Part shown: one piece after another, positions 46,201 to 57,168 of the stretch
Layout of the letters: every line of letters starts with the position of its first letter
How positions within the stretch are numbered: position 1 is the stretch's first letter
Source: Primulina eburnea
Taxonomy: Eukaryota; Streptophyta; Magnoliopsida; Lamiales; Gesneriaceae
Direction of reading: 5' to 3'
Assembly: GCF_022965805.1 (NCBI RefSeq)
Contig: NC_133114.1
Coordinates: 10,064,261-10,128,260 of the forward strand
DNA: 64,000 bases
Program-made: the position numbers and the translations under genes
The notes under the pieces: generated by a model
The model's database searches: none
Told to the model about the DNA's origin: nothing
The model's input: only the letters and a program-made list of their open reading frames with translations

Positions 46201-48619
46201 CATAAATTTTATGGGATTAGAAATCAATGTCATATCAAATGAAGAAACTTTCATTTTAGATCTCATAGATCAAATAAAGGACCCTATAGAAAAAAGAAAA
46301 GCTATAGAACATTATTTAAATATGACAAATCACAAGCCGACTAAACTTGTACAAAATACTGTACAAGAACATGAATTATATTCTTATAATAAAATATTAG
46401 AAAAGGCTAAACAAAAAGAAAGAGAGCCTACTATTTCTGAATTAAAAGGAGAAATAGATCAGATAAAATCTGAGATAAAATATTTAAAAGAAAGAGTAAA
46501 TACTCTTAGTATTAATAATAATACTTGGGACAAAGATTCTACTTCTGAGGAAGAAGAAGAAGAAGATATTTTACCAAAAAATGATGATGATCAAGAAATA
46601 AATCAAATGGTATGGATCAATAAAATTGATCAGATTATTTCTCAAAAATGGTACTCAAAAGTAACATTAATTATTAACAAAAAATTTAAAATTACTATTG
46701 AAGCATTATTAGATACAGGAGCTGATGTAAATTGCATCAGTGAAGGAATTGTTCCGTCTAAATATTATAAAAAGACTACTCAATTTATCACTGCTGCTAA
46801 TAAGCAACCTCTTATAGTTAATTACAAATTGTCTGATGTGGCAATATGTAATTCTGGAGTTTGTTTAAATACAACTTTTATTCTCATTAAAAATATATCT
46901 ACTCCTGTGATTTTAGGAACTCCATTTTTCCAAATGTTGTTTCCTATTAATAAAATTAATGAAAAGGGTTTATATACCAACATTAAAGGTAATGATTTAT
47001 TTTTCCCATTCACAACAATACCAGTTTCAAAATCTATAAATATTTTACAAAAAATAGTTAGTAATAAAGAAAATTTTATTACTTCATTAAAAGATGAAAT
47101 TCTCTTTAAAAATATTAAAGATAAGTTAAAATCTGATAAAATTCAGGAAAAAATAAAAATTATTTCAGAAATCATATCTAAAGAGATATGCGCTGATGTT
47201 CCTAATGCCTTTTGGAATAGGAAAAAACATCAAGTCAGTCTTCCTTATACAGATGATTTTTCTGAGGATAAAATTCCTACAAAAGCAAGGCCTATAGCAA
47301 TGGGGCCTAGACTTTTAAATTATTGCAAAGAAGAAATTGATAGTCTTCTTAAAAAAGAGTTAATCAGACCAAGTAATAGTCATTGGAGTTGCCCAGCTTT
47401 CTATGTTGAAAATGCAGCCGAAATTGAAAGAGGAGCTCCAAGACTTGTTATCAATTATAAACCACTTAATAAAGCATTAAAATGGATAAAGCATCCATTA
47501 CCAAATAAAAGAGATTTACTAAATAGATTATTTAAAGGAAAAGTATTCTCTTCTTTTGATTTAAAATCAGGATTTTATCAAATTCTTCTAAAAGAAGAAG
47601 ATAAATATAAAACAGCTTTCACTGTACCATTTGGCCATTACGAATGGAATGTAATGTCATTTGGATTAAAAAATGCTCCAATGGAATTCCAAAATATAAT
47701 GAATGAAATTTATAATTCTTATACAGATTATATTATTGTCTATATAGATGATGTCCTTATATATTCTGATAATATTGATCAGCATTTTAAACATTTAAAT
47801 ATATTTATTCAAGTTACTAAAAAAGCTGGTTTGGCAGTAAATCAGAAAAAGGTAAAACTTTTTCAAACTAAGATAAAATTCTTAGGACATTATATTGAAA
47901 ATGGAATAATAATTCCTATTGAAAGAGCAATTGTTTTTGCTGATAAATTTCCTGATAAAATTACTGATGTAAATCAATTACAAAGATTTCTTGGAAGTCT
48001 TAATTATATAGGAGATTTTTATAAAGATCTCGCTCAAGATTGTAAATTATTATTTCAAAGGTTGAAGAAAAATCCTCAACCATGGACTAATAGTCATACT
48101 TTAGCAATACAAAAAATAAAAGAAAGAGTTAAAGAACTCCCTTGTTTATCTATTGCTAATCCTGAAGCATTCAAAATAGTTGAAACAGACGCCTCTGATA
48201 TTGGATATGGAGGAATACTTAAACAACAATTAGATAATACATCTAAAGAAATTCTTGTAAGATATACTTCTGGAACTTGGAATAATACTCAAAAGAATTA
48301 TTCTACAATAAAGAAAGAAATTCTTTCAATTGTTAAATGTATTACAAAATTTGAAAGTGATCTTTTAAATAAGAAATTTTTATTAAGAGTTGATTGCAAA
48401 TCTGCCAAAGATATTCTTTTAAAAGATGTTAAAGTAATAGCATCTAAACAAATATTTGCTAGATGGCAAGCAATATTAGCTTGTTTCGATTTTGATATTG
48501 AACATATTTCTGGAAAATCTAATTCTTTACCAGATTTTCTAACTAGAGAATTCTTGCAGGGATCAGCCTTGGAAGACAGTCTTAAAAAGACCAGCCACCG
48601 GGAAGAAGCCCATGAATAA
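43240..48619 (+). pseudogene. ORF1 polyprotein of virus copy E, near full length, two frameshifts
   Basis: This is the only copy with the entire region from movement protein to RNase H. The movement part is broken twice by one-base length differences, near 43505 (compared with A) and near 43961-43966. From about 43970 it is open to the stop at 48617-48619. The 30K movement core lies at about 43520-43960 (GLKPLTRLGLN, DPNIMKALTL). The last knuckle cysteine is replaced by Tyr at 45977-45979, protease LLDTGAD is near 46712, YIDD is at 47741-47752 and RNase H near 48185. RT-region Pro-to-His (about 47380) and Pro-to-Ser (about 47656) changes are seen only here. Confidence 0.92.
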
Positions 48620-49508
48620 ACCACCTTTCAAAAGAGGTGCTACAGTTCCTCAGTCAAATATGGCTAACACAGAGGAAGAAAAGTTTGATCCAATTAAAGA
48701 ATTTGCAGAAGATCCTACTGCGTATGAAATACATTATTATAATAATGCTATATTTGCTTTAAAAGGATCAAAAGAGGAATTAAAATATCCTTATCTAATT
48801 TCAGGATGTCTTAATTGCTGTCCTGTTGACAAAGACCTAAAAGGTCTATCCCCAATTCATATAGCTCAAAGCTATTTAATTAAAGATTTACAACCCATAT
48901 TGGGGAGAAAAACTCGTGATTATTTTGAAACAATTCTAGTCGAAACTGGCTCAGTTGAAATCCAACATATGGATCGCAAAAACATATGGAATAAATTTTT
49001 AAATGCAAACACACAGTTTGATGGTTTAACAGCCATATTACAATTCGCCGTTAACTACAATGTTCCTTGGATTATTCGATGGGAATATGGATTACAGGAT
49101 ATGGCTAAAGAGAAATTTGATCTCAAATATACCTCTACTTTCTTAATCAGAAAAGTTCTCATCAAATGGTGGGGTAAAGAAGATTTCTTTGCAGAAGGCA
49201 AAGTATATGACCGTCAAGGGGTAATAGCTCTGAGAGTTGCCAGAGAAACCATGAAGAATTTAAATCATGATATCCCAACACAAACAACACTGTTAAAAGA
49301 ACTTTTCCAACATCTTGATAAAGATACCATTACTTCAATGTTTACTGAAGTATTTGGAGAAAAATCAAATCTGTCAACACAAGAATCTACTTCTTCTAAA
49401 GGAAAAGAGAAAATGGAGGATGATACTCCAATGACAGATCAGGATAATTTGCAAGACGCTCAGGACCCGTATGAGGAAGATGACATATATGCATTATTGA
49501 ATGCATGA
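48612..49508 (+). pseudogene. ORF2 of virus copy E, 99 codons deleted in frame
   Basis: It is open for 298 codons. Compared with D, 297 bp are missing near 48979, at a short A-run shared by both sides. The acidic tail is retained. Gly-to-Arg near 49230 and Thr-to-Ile near 49270 are further differences. Confidence 0.87.
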
Positions 49509-49804
49509 GCTGGATGTCACTAAAGATAGTGGATGAAAAGGCAAGCAATCACGGGACTTATAGTCTTTGTAATAAAGTATGTAGTATTGTGGTGCATTAT
49601 TGAGTGTGAGTTTTACTTTTCACGTGTCATGTTTTTATTTGTGTAAACACTGTAACTAGTATGTATTGCTTTGCTATTTAAGGAGTCGACTCCCTTTGTG
49701 ATCGACACACCAAAATTCTCTACTACTTTCTCATAATAAGAGTTTCGAAGTTTTCTCCAGTTCTTGAGTTCTCAGTTTCAAGTTTCATCATTTCATGTAA
49801 GTTT
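49509..49804 (+). promoter_or_regulatory. Intergenic promoter of virus copy E
   Basis: It nearly equals that of copy D: CACGTG 49621-49626, CTATTTAA 49674-49681, GGAGTCGACTCC 49682-49693, GTAAGT 49797-49802. It would point transcription out of the cluster to the right. With the D promoter it makes copy E terminally redundant. Confidence 0.62.
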
Positions 49805-50044
49805 ATGTCATACGATTATATTTATGATCCTCCATTTGATTATATTATGCCGTCTGCAAATTATTTGAAAATCTTAAAAAAGAAGATTAAATTAATTAAT
49901 AATCAAATTAAAAATCTTGAAGATCGATTAAAAGATCTAGAGATAAATCCTGTTTATAAACAGTGGTTTGTTCATCCACATTTGGAAAGGTCCAAGATTA
50001 CCTTAAAGGCATTTGAGAAGCAGAGCTCACAGCTTGCTGCTTAA
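49805..50044 (+). CDS. ORF3 of virus copy E, 79-residue coiled-coil protein
   Basis: It is open and differs from A and D by one residue (Pro to Leu near codon 45). The copy ends 38 bases later at 50082, about three bases short of the primer site. Confidence 0.58.
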   Translation: MSYDYIYDPPFDYIMPSANYLKILKKKIKLINNQIKNLEDRLKDLEINPVYKQWFVHPHLERSKITLKAFEKQSSQLAA

Positions 50045-50082
50045 AATTGAGATTAAATCTCGTGTATTTGTAACAGTGTAAA

Positions 50083-51945
50083 CATGTGTGATTGTCGAAG
50101 ACTAGAGGTTTTCTTAAATCTTGAATGCGACGATAGTTATTTTACTAATTCAATATGAGGTTTGATATAAATATATTAGGAAAACCCATCACCTCCTTAA
50201 TATATCAAAAGTCAATAAAAAATAATGTGAGCTATAGGAGATTGCAACGATGAACCGAAATCTTGATAATTTTCTCTCATTGAATTTTTCCTTGCTATCT
50301 TTAATTGTTTTGGTTGGAATTTAAGTTTTTTTTTTTCTTATTTTATATAAGTTTAATTTATTTATAATATTCGCTCCGGTTAAATATAATTTAAATAATT
50401 TTTATTTGGTAATTGCCAGTTAGTCCCTGTAGAACGATAACACTTATTTTCTCATCTATACTAAAACTTGACATCGTACACTTACTGTTAATTTATGCTG
50501 ATTTAATAAATTGGTGCATTTATATTTATATTATTTTCGAGTTTAAAGAAAAGCACGATCAGTAATTGAAATAAACATGTTGTACCCAAAACTAGTTGGG
50601 TCCTGATCGAATTAAAACTTTCGGGACTCAACTTGAATTAGCCTAATTGACCTACTCGTGTATGTATCCAAAAGAATGCTAGGCTGTGAAAATCATGTGT
50701 AGTTGTGTGTTGTGTTTTCTGTCTCACCAAATTTTGTTTAGGCATGTCATCCTTACCATTCATTCTAAATCTCTTTTGAATAGGCTCGTAGTTATAATAC
50801 CGGATATATTTCCCCTTCACAGAGTAACGTCCGGCTTGACTAGGCTTTTTTCATGCTAGACCATCTCGAGCTGGTATGGTAACCATCATCAGTTGGGCCT
50901 TGTATGCACTTGAGTCATGTATGGCTCGACTTAGAACTCTCATGTTCAACATAGCCAAGCCTTTTATGCTTAGCCTTATTCTAAAAAAAATACAATCTAC
51001 TTGATTCGGGCTTCCGACTTATCATGTTCATATACTATGTTGGACCAAAAAAAGTGTATCATTTTAGACTTGTCTTTTTTCAAACACAGCTGAGTACTTT
51101 TCTCATAGGAATTTTATTCATTGTTGCTAAACCCTAAGCCAGTTCTATCATCGAATGTTTTTCCATCTCATGTATCTTGTTAATAGAAGCATAAGACTTG
51201 TTCTAAGAATAGACTAGCTATGTCAATCGTTTGTTCTCATTGATAGTTACTTGAAACACTACACTAAAATAATTACTCTTAGTAGACATCATATTGACTT
51301 ATACCCCTTTCACTACATGCAACTAAAATCACTTGAATTGTCTATTAGGCTTATATTTTCTGCTTTCACTTTCTGAAATGATTCCAAAATTATTTTGAAC
51401 TCATTAACCATGTCATATAGTGTTCATCTCGTCTAAATTCATTAGAACATAAATCAAATACCATATCATCGGTAATATCCACCTCAACATTAGCCATCTG
51501 ATGCTGGACGTGCTCTTCCTCACTTGTTGAAGTCTCTAAGTGTTGCGACTCTGATTGTTGCACTCCCAAGAGCAGGTTGTCCACAAGTAGTATAATTCGG
51601 TGAGTCCGATATCGTATCCACATGGAAGCTAAGGTAATTACAAGTCCACTACAATGTCTTTTTGTTTTGTTTTGTTTTTGTTTCTTTTTAGTTTTAATTG
51701 TTTGAATCTTTAATGGGTAAATTTTAATTGTTCAAATTTTAATTTAAGTAGTTGAGATTAAAGGATCCACTCTTGGTATTTTAATAAAGTTAACATTAAC
51801 GAACAATATTGAAATCCACTTAATAAATATATTAAATAATCATATTTATATTATGTTATATATTATTATCTTATAAGTATATAATATATACGAAAACTTA
51901 TAAATGTGGTCAACTATTTATTGTGCTATATATATTTGTAAACAC
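50083..51945. other. AT-rich DNA right of the virus cluster, no gene recognised
   Basis: I see no convincing protein domain. A 77-codon minus-strand frame at 51390-51623 lacks any motif. The stretch 51590-51660 (GTGAGTCCGATATCGTATCCACA followed by T/G-rich sequence) looks like the edge of some plant repeat, but I cannot name it. Confidence 0.4.
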
Positions 51946-52235
51946 TAAATCAAGGTTCCCACTTTAAATAGTTGGTAAAACCAAACTAACATTTAAATGG
52001 TACCAAGAAATTAATATTATGATATATTTATATATTGTAAATCAAGGTTCCCACTTTAAATGGTTGATAAAACCAAACTAACATTTAAATGGTACCAAGA
52101 AATTAATATTATAATATATTCATATATAATAAATCAAGGCATCCACTTTAAATGGTTGGTAATACCAAACTAACATTTAAATGGTTCCAAGAATTTAGTG
52201 TTTAACATTTAAATGGTTCCAAGAATTTAGTGTAA
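51946..52235 (+). repeat. Three 92-bp tandem repeats with a nested 31-bp duplication
   Basis: TAAATCAAGG starts units at 51946, 52038 and 52130. Units 1 and 2 differ at few bases. The last unit is altered and contains TAACATTTAAATGG...TTTAGTGT twice in a row (about 52170-52232). The motif TTTAAATGG recurs throughout. Confidence 0.85.
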
Positions 52236-52836
52236 CATATAACAACAATAAATCAAAACTCCTATTTATAAGTAGGGTATAAAAATACTTAAAGAAACAA
52301 ATATAACATAAACAATAAATAATGATTAAATAATATGAAACATAGATTCTTACCTTTTAGTAACCTTATTATCATGCCAACAGTTTCACCTTTTCATCTC
52401 AATATATGAAATTATCATGCTAATTATATTTAAATGAAGAAATAAAGGAAAAATATAGAGAGAAATATTATGAACTCAAAGGTTTGTTCATAGAATGAGG
52501 GATATCCCAATACATTACAATGCACCCGTATTTATAGCCAAATTTGGAGAGACAACCACAAATAAAATATTATTTTTTTACACAAAAGTCTTCATTGGTG
52601 TTCCAAGATATTATATTATATTACACATCACTTTTGAAAATCTTCTTCTCCGAATTTGCTTCTTCACATAAAAAGAAACATGTGGATAATTGAGTTGTCT
52701 AGTTGTGGAATTTTTTTCAAACCATTTGACCAAGTAATTTGAGAGATATGGTCAAAATACTACAGCATGGTAAAGCTGCCACTCCTTTGGTCACTTTATT
52801 TGTTGCTTAATTTGATCCCACTTGTGAGAAGATTTT
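52236..52836. other. AT-rich DNA left of gypsy-3
   Basis: No gene is seen. The last five bases, ATTTT (52832-52836), are the left target duplication of gypsy-3. Confidence 0.5.
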
Positions 52837-55647
52837 TGTAGAGCCCAATTTCGTACACGTAAAACCCATGCATTTATTTAAATTATTAAAGCATTTAATT
52901 TATTTTAAAAGAGTTTAGTCATGCATAATTATTTAAATGCATTATTTTCAAATTAATTACGTGTATGTAATGCACGTTAAAATGTCTTTCGAGTTTCATG
53001 TTTCAGGCGATTATTCGAGGCGGGATTGAGGAAATGACCCGGGGACGATTTTTGACAATTTTAAAGATGATATTTTATTTTAAGTTGAGTTTGGGGGCAT
53101 TTTAAATAATTTAGTGAGTTTTAGCATTTTTGAGCCTAAATCTTTATTTAGTAATTTTAAGAGTTTAAAACTTTTAAAATTTAGTATTTTATGAGATGTT
53201 AGTATTTTGAATCCTAAATTTGATTATTTTTGTGAGTTTATGATTTTAGAACTTTTAAAAGTCTAGTTTGGTGTGTTATATTTTAATTATAGAGTTTCAT
53301 TTAAAAGGTATAGGGGAGTTAGTGTTTGATTAGTAGATAATTATTTTAATTAAACAATTAGTCTCCTAATTTATCTGAAACACACGCCACACACACACAA
53401 ACACACTTTTACACACACTAACTCACGCCTAAACACACACACAAGTTTCATTCTAGTTTTATTTAAAAAAAAAAAAAAAACTAGGGTTCTTCAAAGAGCA
53501 TAGCAGCCGTCCCCCTTCCCTCTCTAATTCCAGCATATTTCGTGATTTTTTTTTCAAGAGAAACGGTGCCACGTTCGTCCCGGATCAACCTCGCTCCCAT
53601 CTCCGCTTCGGTGTCGTCTTTCGGTAACGTTATCCTCAGTAAGGCACGTATATTCTGTTCTTGCTGTGTCGATCAAGTCATATATCGAATTGCGTTGTTT
53701 TTATGCGTAAAAGTTATGTATGATGATAGTAGTTTGAGCGGATCATGGATCGGATCAATCTCGAAGGAAATTTTTAGATCTAAAACTCGTTTTTACTGTT
53801 CATGTCAAAACTGCGATTTTTCTGTTCATATTTTGGGAAAACTTTCAACGGAAAAAACGTAGAATTTTTCGATACCTTCGATTTGATATAAAATTCAAGA
53901 TTTTTGGACGAAAAATGAGAGAGTTATGATATTTTTCGTGTGACTGCTCAAACTGAAATTTTAAGAAAAGTTTGGTATCATTGTATTTTTGAAGTTTTAT
54001 GTTGCAGGCTTCGTTGGAAATCGACGGGCGATCGTCGCTGCGTATGAGTATGTTAGTATTGAGGTTTGTTGTATTTTTCAAGGTTTTGTTGGACGTCGTT
54101 AGGTGTTTGAATTAGTTTAAAGTCGTAGGAACTCGATTGATGTCAATTGCTAATTAGCATTGTATTGGGTAGTATGGTGGACGTCGTATCTTGAAGTGTT
54201 TATATAAGTTTTATGCAATGTTATGGTGTCCTTAAGGTGTTCAATCATAGTGTTCAAGTGTCAATTTGGGTGTGTAGGCATGTGCATCAGTTTTCTCGCA
54301 GGTTTCTTCGTACAGTGTGCAGACGGACCCCCACACGGACCCGAGCACGGGGTCCGTGCCTTTGTTTTCCATTTGGTGTTCCAAGACAGTAGCCACACGG
54401 ACCTCAACCCGGACCCTCACACGGGGTCCGTGTCCTTTCTTTTTCGAGACACTTGACATGCAGTACCTACACGGACCCCCATCCGGACCCAAGCACGGGG
54501 TCCGTGCCCCTTCCGTTTTCCTGACACATTCTAGGCAGTAAGTACACGGACCCTCTCCCGGACCCAAGCACGGGGCCCGTGTACCCTTGTTTTTGGGAAA
54601 TATTTGTAAGTTCATTTTAAGTTTGATGTTATGGGTTAGTGCAAGGATTATTAAGGGCGTGTCGTGGGAAATTGTAGAAGGTCCTAAGATATGATTGAGC
54701 TTGAGAGTAAGTATGAGTTTTCTACGTCTAAGTAATGCAAGTTAAGTATGAAATTCACGTTAGTAAGTTGCAGCAACGGCCCCAGTCGAAGTCCAACGAA
54801 TCCCTCAACGCCAAGTAAGTATGAATGACGTGCAAAGGAAATGTTTTAAGTTTCGAGGTATGCTAATTAAAGTTAGGATTGGAAAGCGTTAAATCATGAA
54901 CGGGGACCAATCCGCCCGTTAAATTATGAACGGGTTAGATCGTGGTTGTGAAGCGTTAAATTATGAATGTGGATCAACTGGCCTGTTAAATTATGAACAG
55001 GGATCTTATGTATGCGACAGTGGATACGTCCCTGTCAGCCCAGTACTGTGGTGTGTCTGATCAGGCGTTTATCATGTTAAGGGTCACTTGCTTTGAAACA
55101 TCCTCTACGTAAAATTATGCAGTTAAGTATGTTGAAGTATGAAAGCATGTTTAAGAAAGTTTATGATCATGGCACGTCGAAGTATGTATGTTCAAGCTCA
55201 AGTTTATTTCAAGTTGAAGTTTATGCAAGTTCAATTTAAAGTATGTATGTCCTATGTTAAAGATGCATGCGATTTTATTATGTAGTACTCGTTATTTCCA
55301 GTTTATACGTGTTGAGTCTTTAGACTCACTAGACTTGATCGATGCAGGTGAGTACGATGAACAGGAGACAGGAGGTGGCGACCAAGGGGCAGGCTTGGGC
55401 TGAGCGGCAGGCTAAACCCGAGGACCGCAAGTTTATGTTTTTAAGCACAGTTTAAAACACTCTGAATTTTTATGATTTGAATGTGAGATGTTTTGAGAGA
55501 GCGTTCTTTTAGCAAATTTTTAATTGGTGATGGATTATTTTAAAAATATTTTTATGGATGTTGGGTGACGACCGTATGGATGTTTTTATTTAATAAAATT
55601 TTTAATTTTTCCGCAAATTTCAAGTAGTAAAAGTACGGTACGTTACA
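52837..55647 (+). mobile_element. 5' LTR of gypsy-3
   Basis: It runs from TGTAGAGCCC to GGTACGTTACA, 2,811 bp. It includes an A-run near 53465, a block near 53480-53640 resembling a plant 5' UTR (CTAGGGTTCTTC...), the palindrome array (54322-54582), and repeated GCGTTAAATTATGAACG motifs at about 54885-55000. Open frames over the palindromes have no domain. Confidence 0.93.
54322..54582 (+). repeat. Four hairpin repeats of about 74 bp in the 5' LTR of gypsy-3
   Basis: Units begin at about 54322, 54394, 54469 and 54543. Each has CACGGACC... on the left and GGGTCCGTG on the right, so each can fold on itself with a GC-rich stem. The last unit reads GGGCCCGTG. They are separated by T-rich spacers. 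Confidence 0.88.
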
Positions 55648-55649
55648 GT

Positions 55650-55661
55650 TGGTATCAGAGC
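55650..55661 (+). promoter_or_regulatory. tRNA-Met primer binding site (gypsy-3)
   Basis: TGGTATCAGAGC lies two bases after the 5' LTR end, as in gypsy-2. Confidence 0.93.
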
Positions 55662-55881
55662 GGTGTTCTTGTAAAGGGTTACGCCTACTGCCAGTCGCAA
55701 GAAGCTCTCGAAGTCACACCTCAAGTCTGTAAGTTTTAAAGTTTCAAGATTTATGTTTTGTAGTATGCATTGAGTTACGATTTCAGCATGCCCATGTTTT
55801 AAATTCAGTACGTGCATCATATGTTATGTATATCACGATCATACATGTTGGGTTTACGTGTTGGGTAATTATTGGAACAGT

Positions 55882-56959
55882 ATGCCTCCTAGACGTGAAA
55901 TTAACCGGGAAGATAGGGAGGAGGACAGAGAGCCTCGAGTCGAGGAGAGGGCCAATCCTCCACCACCTCCACCACCCGACATGCAGGCCCAGATGATGGC
56001 TGGAATGACTCAGTTCTTTGCCCAGTTTATGGGTAACCAAACAGTGGCTGATACAGGGGTGAGACCCAGAGCTGAGGCTGTCTACGAGAGGTTCAGCAGA
56101 ATGCACCCAGATAAATTCTCAAGGACGATGGACCCATTAATAGCGGAGGGATGAGTTAAATCCATCGAGGTAATTTTCGATTTTATGGAGTTGCAGGATA
56201 CTGATCGAGTGAGGTGCGCTATCTTCCTACCTCATGGGAGTGCAAGAGTTTGGTGGGAGAGCGCATCAGTGATAGTTAACCTACAGACTCTCACGTGGAA
56301 TGAGTTCAAAGAGGTGTTTTACTCCAAGTACTTCACTGAGGAAGTGCGTACGAAATTGATTGGGGAGTTCATGACGCTACGACAGGGAGATAGCAGCGTA
56401 GCTGATTACGTGCAGAAGTTTGAGAAGGGTTGCCAATTTATGCCCTTAATCGCCAATGATGTTCAGGCCAAGGTGAGACACTTTCTCCTTGGAATGCGGC
56501 CGATCTTGCGCCGTGACGTGAAGGTGGTAGGGCCTATGACCTATGAGGTCGCAGTAGCGAGGGCATTGGAGGCAGAGCAGGACATGAAAGAAATTGAGAA
56601 GGATCGACTGGGCAAGAGGCCCTTTCAGGCACCGCAGCAACACCAGCAGTATCAGCAGCGGCCACCATTTAAGAAACCCTACCAGGGGCAGCCTGGAAAG
56701 AAACCATACCAAGGACCACCTAAGGGCAAGGGTCCTATCCATCAGCAGGGGGCGCCGCAGAAACTCGGTAACTTCCCTGTTTGTCAGAAGTGTAACCGCC
56801 AGCATCCCGGACCATGCTTGTATGGGTCAGGCAAGTGCTTTAAGTGTGGTGCTACCGACCACATGCTAAAGGAGTGCCCGCAGTGGAAGCAGCCAACTCA
56901 AGGCCGGGTATTCGCCATGCACGCTCAAGAAGCGGATCCGGACACTACTTTACTGACCG
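55882..56959 (+). pseudogene. Gag of gypsy-3, one nonsense codon
   Basis: It starts at the ATG at 55882 (MPPRREINRED); an in-frame ATG at 55858 is less likely. TGA at 56152-56154 interrupts it where related proteins have Trp. The gag core (VWWESAS, YFTEEVR, LRQGDSSVADYVQKF) is followed by a Gln/Pro/Lys-rich linker and two zinc knuckles, CQKCNRQHPGPC (about 56782) and CFKCGATDHMLKEC (about 56835). The reading frame stays open past 56959 only because the probable intron is open in this frame until 57183. Confidence 0.88.
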
Positions 56960-57168
56960 GTAAACTTTCCTACCTAAGCTCGGTATTACTTTGCCTTGCA
57001 GGTGAATTTTATTTGGGAATTTTTGGGATGCTAGTATTCTTTGAGTATGTTTGGGTTACTATCTTGTTAGCATTACTTTTTGAATGGCATAGGACATTGA
57101 ATTTTATTATGCGTAAGGTTAATGTTAGTATTTTGGGATATAAGTTGTGCTGTGCTAACGCGTCTCAG
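56960..57168 (+). other. Probable GT-AG intron between gag and protease of gypsy-3
   Basis: The 209-bp segment starts GTAAAC and ends TCTCAG, is T-rich, and has a CTAAC branch-like motif at about 57154-57159. Read straight through, it encodes a hydrophobic stretch and a stop in the gag frame, while protease is in another frame. Removing it would join the knuckle region directly to the protease frame with no base left over at a split Gly codon. No target duplication flanks it, and gypsy-2 has no counterpart. Confidence 0.62.

Larger units (their letters stand above)
21515..50082. mobile_element. Endogenous pararetrovirus cluster (Caulimoviridae, florendovirus-like), copies A-E
   Basis: Five partial or near-complete copies of one viral genome lie side by side: A minus 21515-28568, B plus about 28571-33208, a minus scrap 33209-33327, C minus 33328-37855, D plus 37856-43063, E plus 43064-50082. 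They look about 99% identical by eye. The unit encodes movement protein, coat protein, protease, RT and RNase H in one frame, then a second ORF, but has no integrase and no LTRs. This separates it from Ty3/gypsy elements. One long ORF1 plus an unknown ORF2 is the Florendovirus plan; a petuvirus-like or unnamed genus is also possible. No flanking duplication is seen, as expected for passive integration. Confidence 0.92.

Noticed and set aside
21515..50082. Virus cluster as an LTR retrotransposon without recognised LTRs
   Set aside because: There is no integrase, a 30K movement domain is present, and the head-to-tail D/E join crosses the primer site as in a circular genome.
51390..51623. 77-codon minus-strand frame as a host gene
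   Set aside because: No recognised motif, no neighbouring exons visible, and surrounded by repeat-like DNA.
54241..54615. Open frames over the GC-rich hairpins of gypsy-3
   Set aside because: Pro/Gly-rich translations of repeats, seen on both strands and in both LTRs, without any domain.
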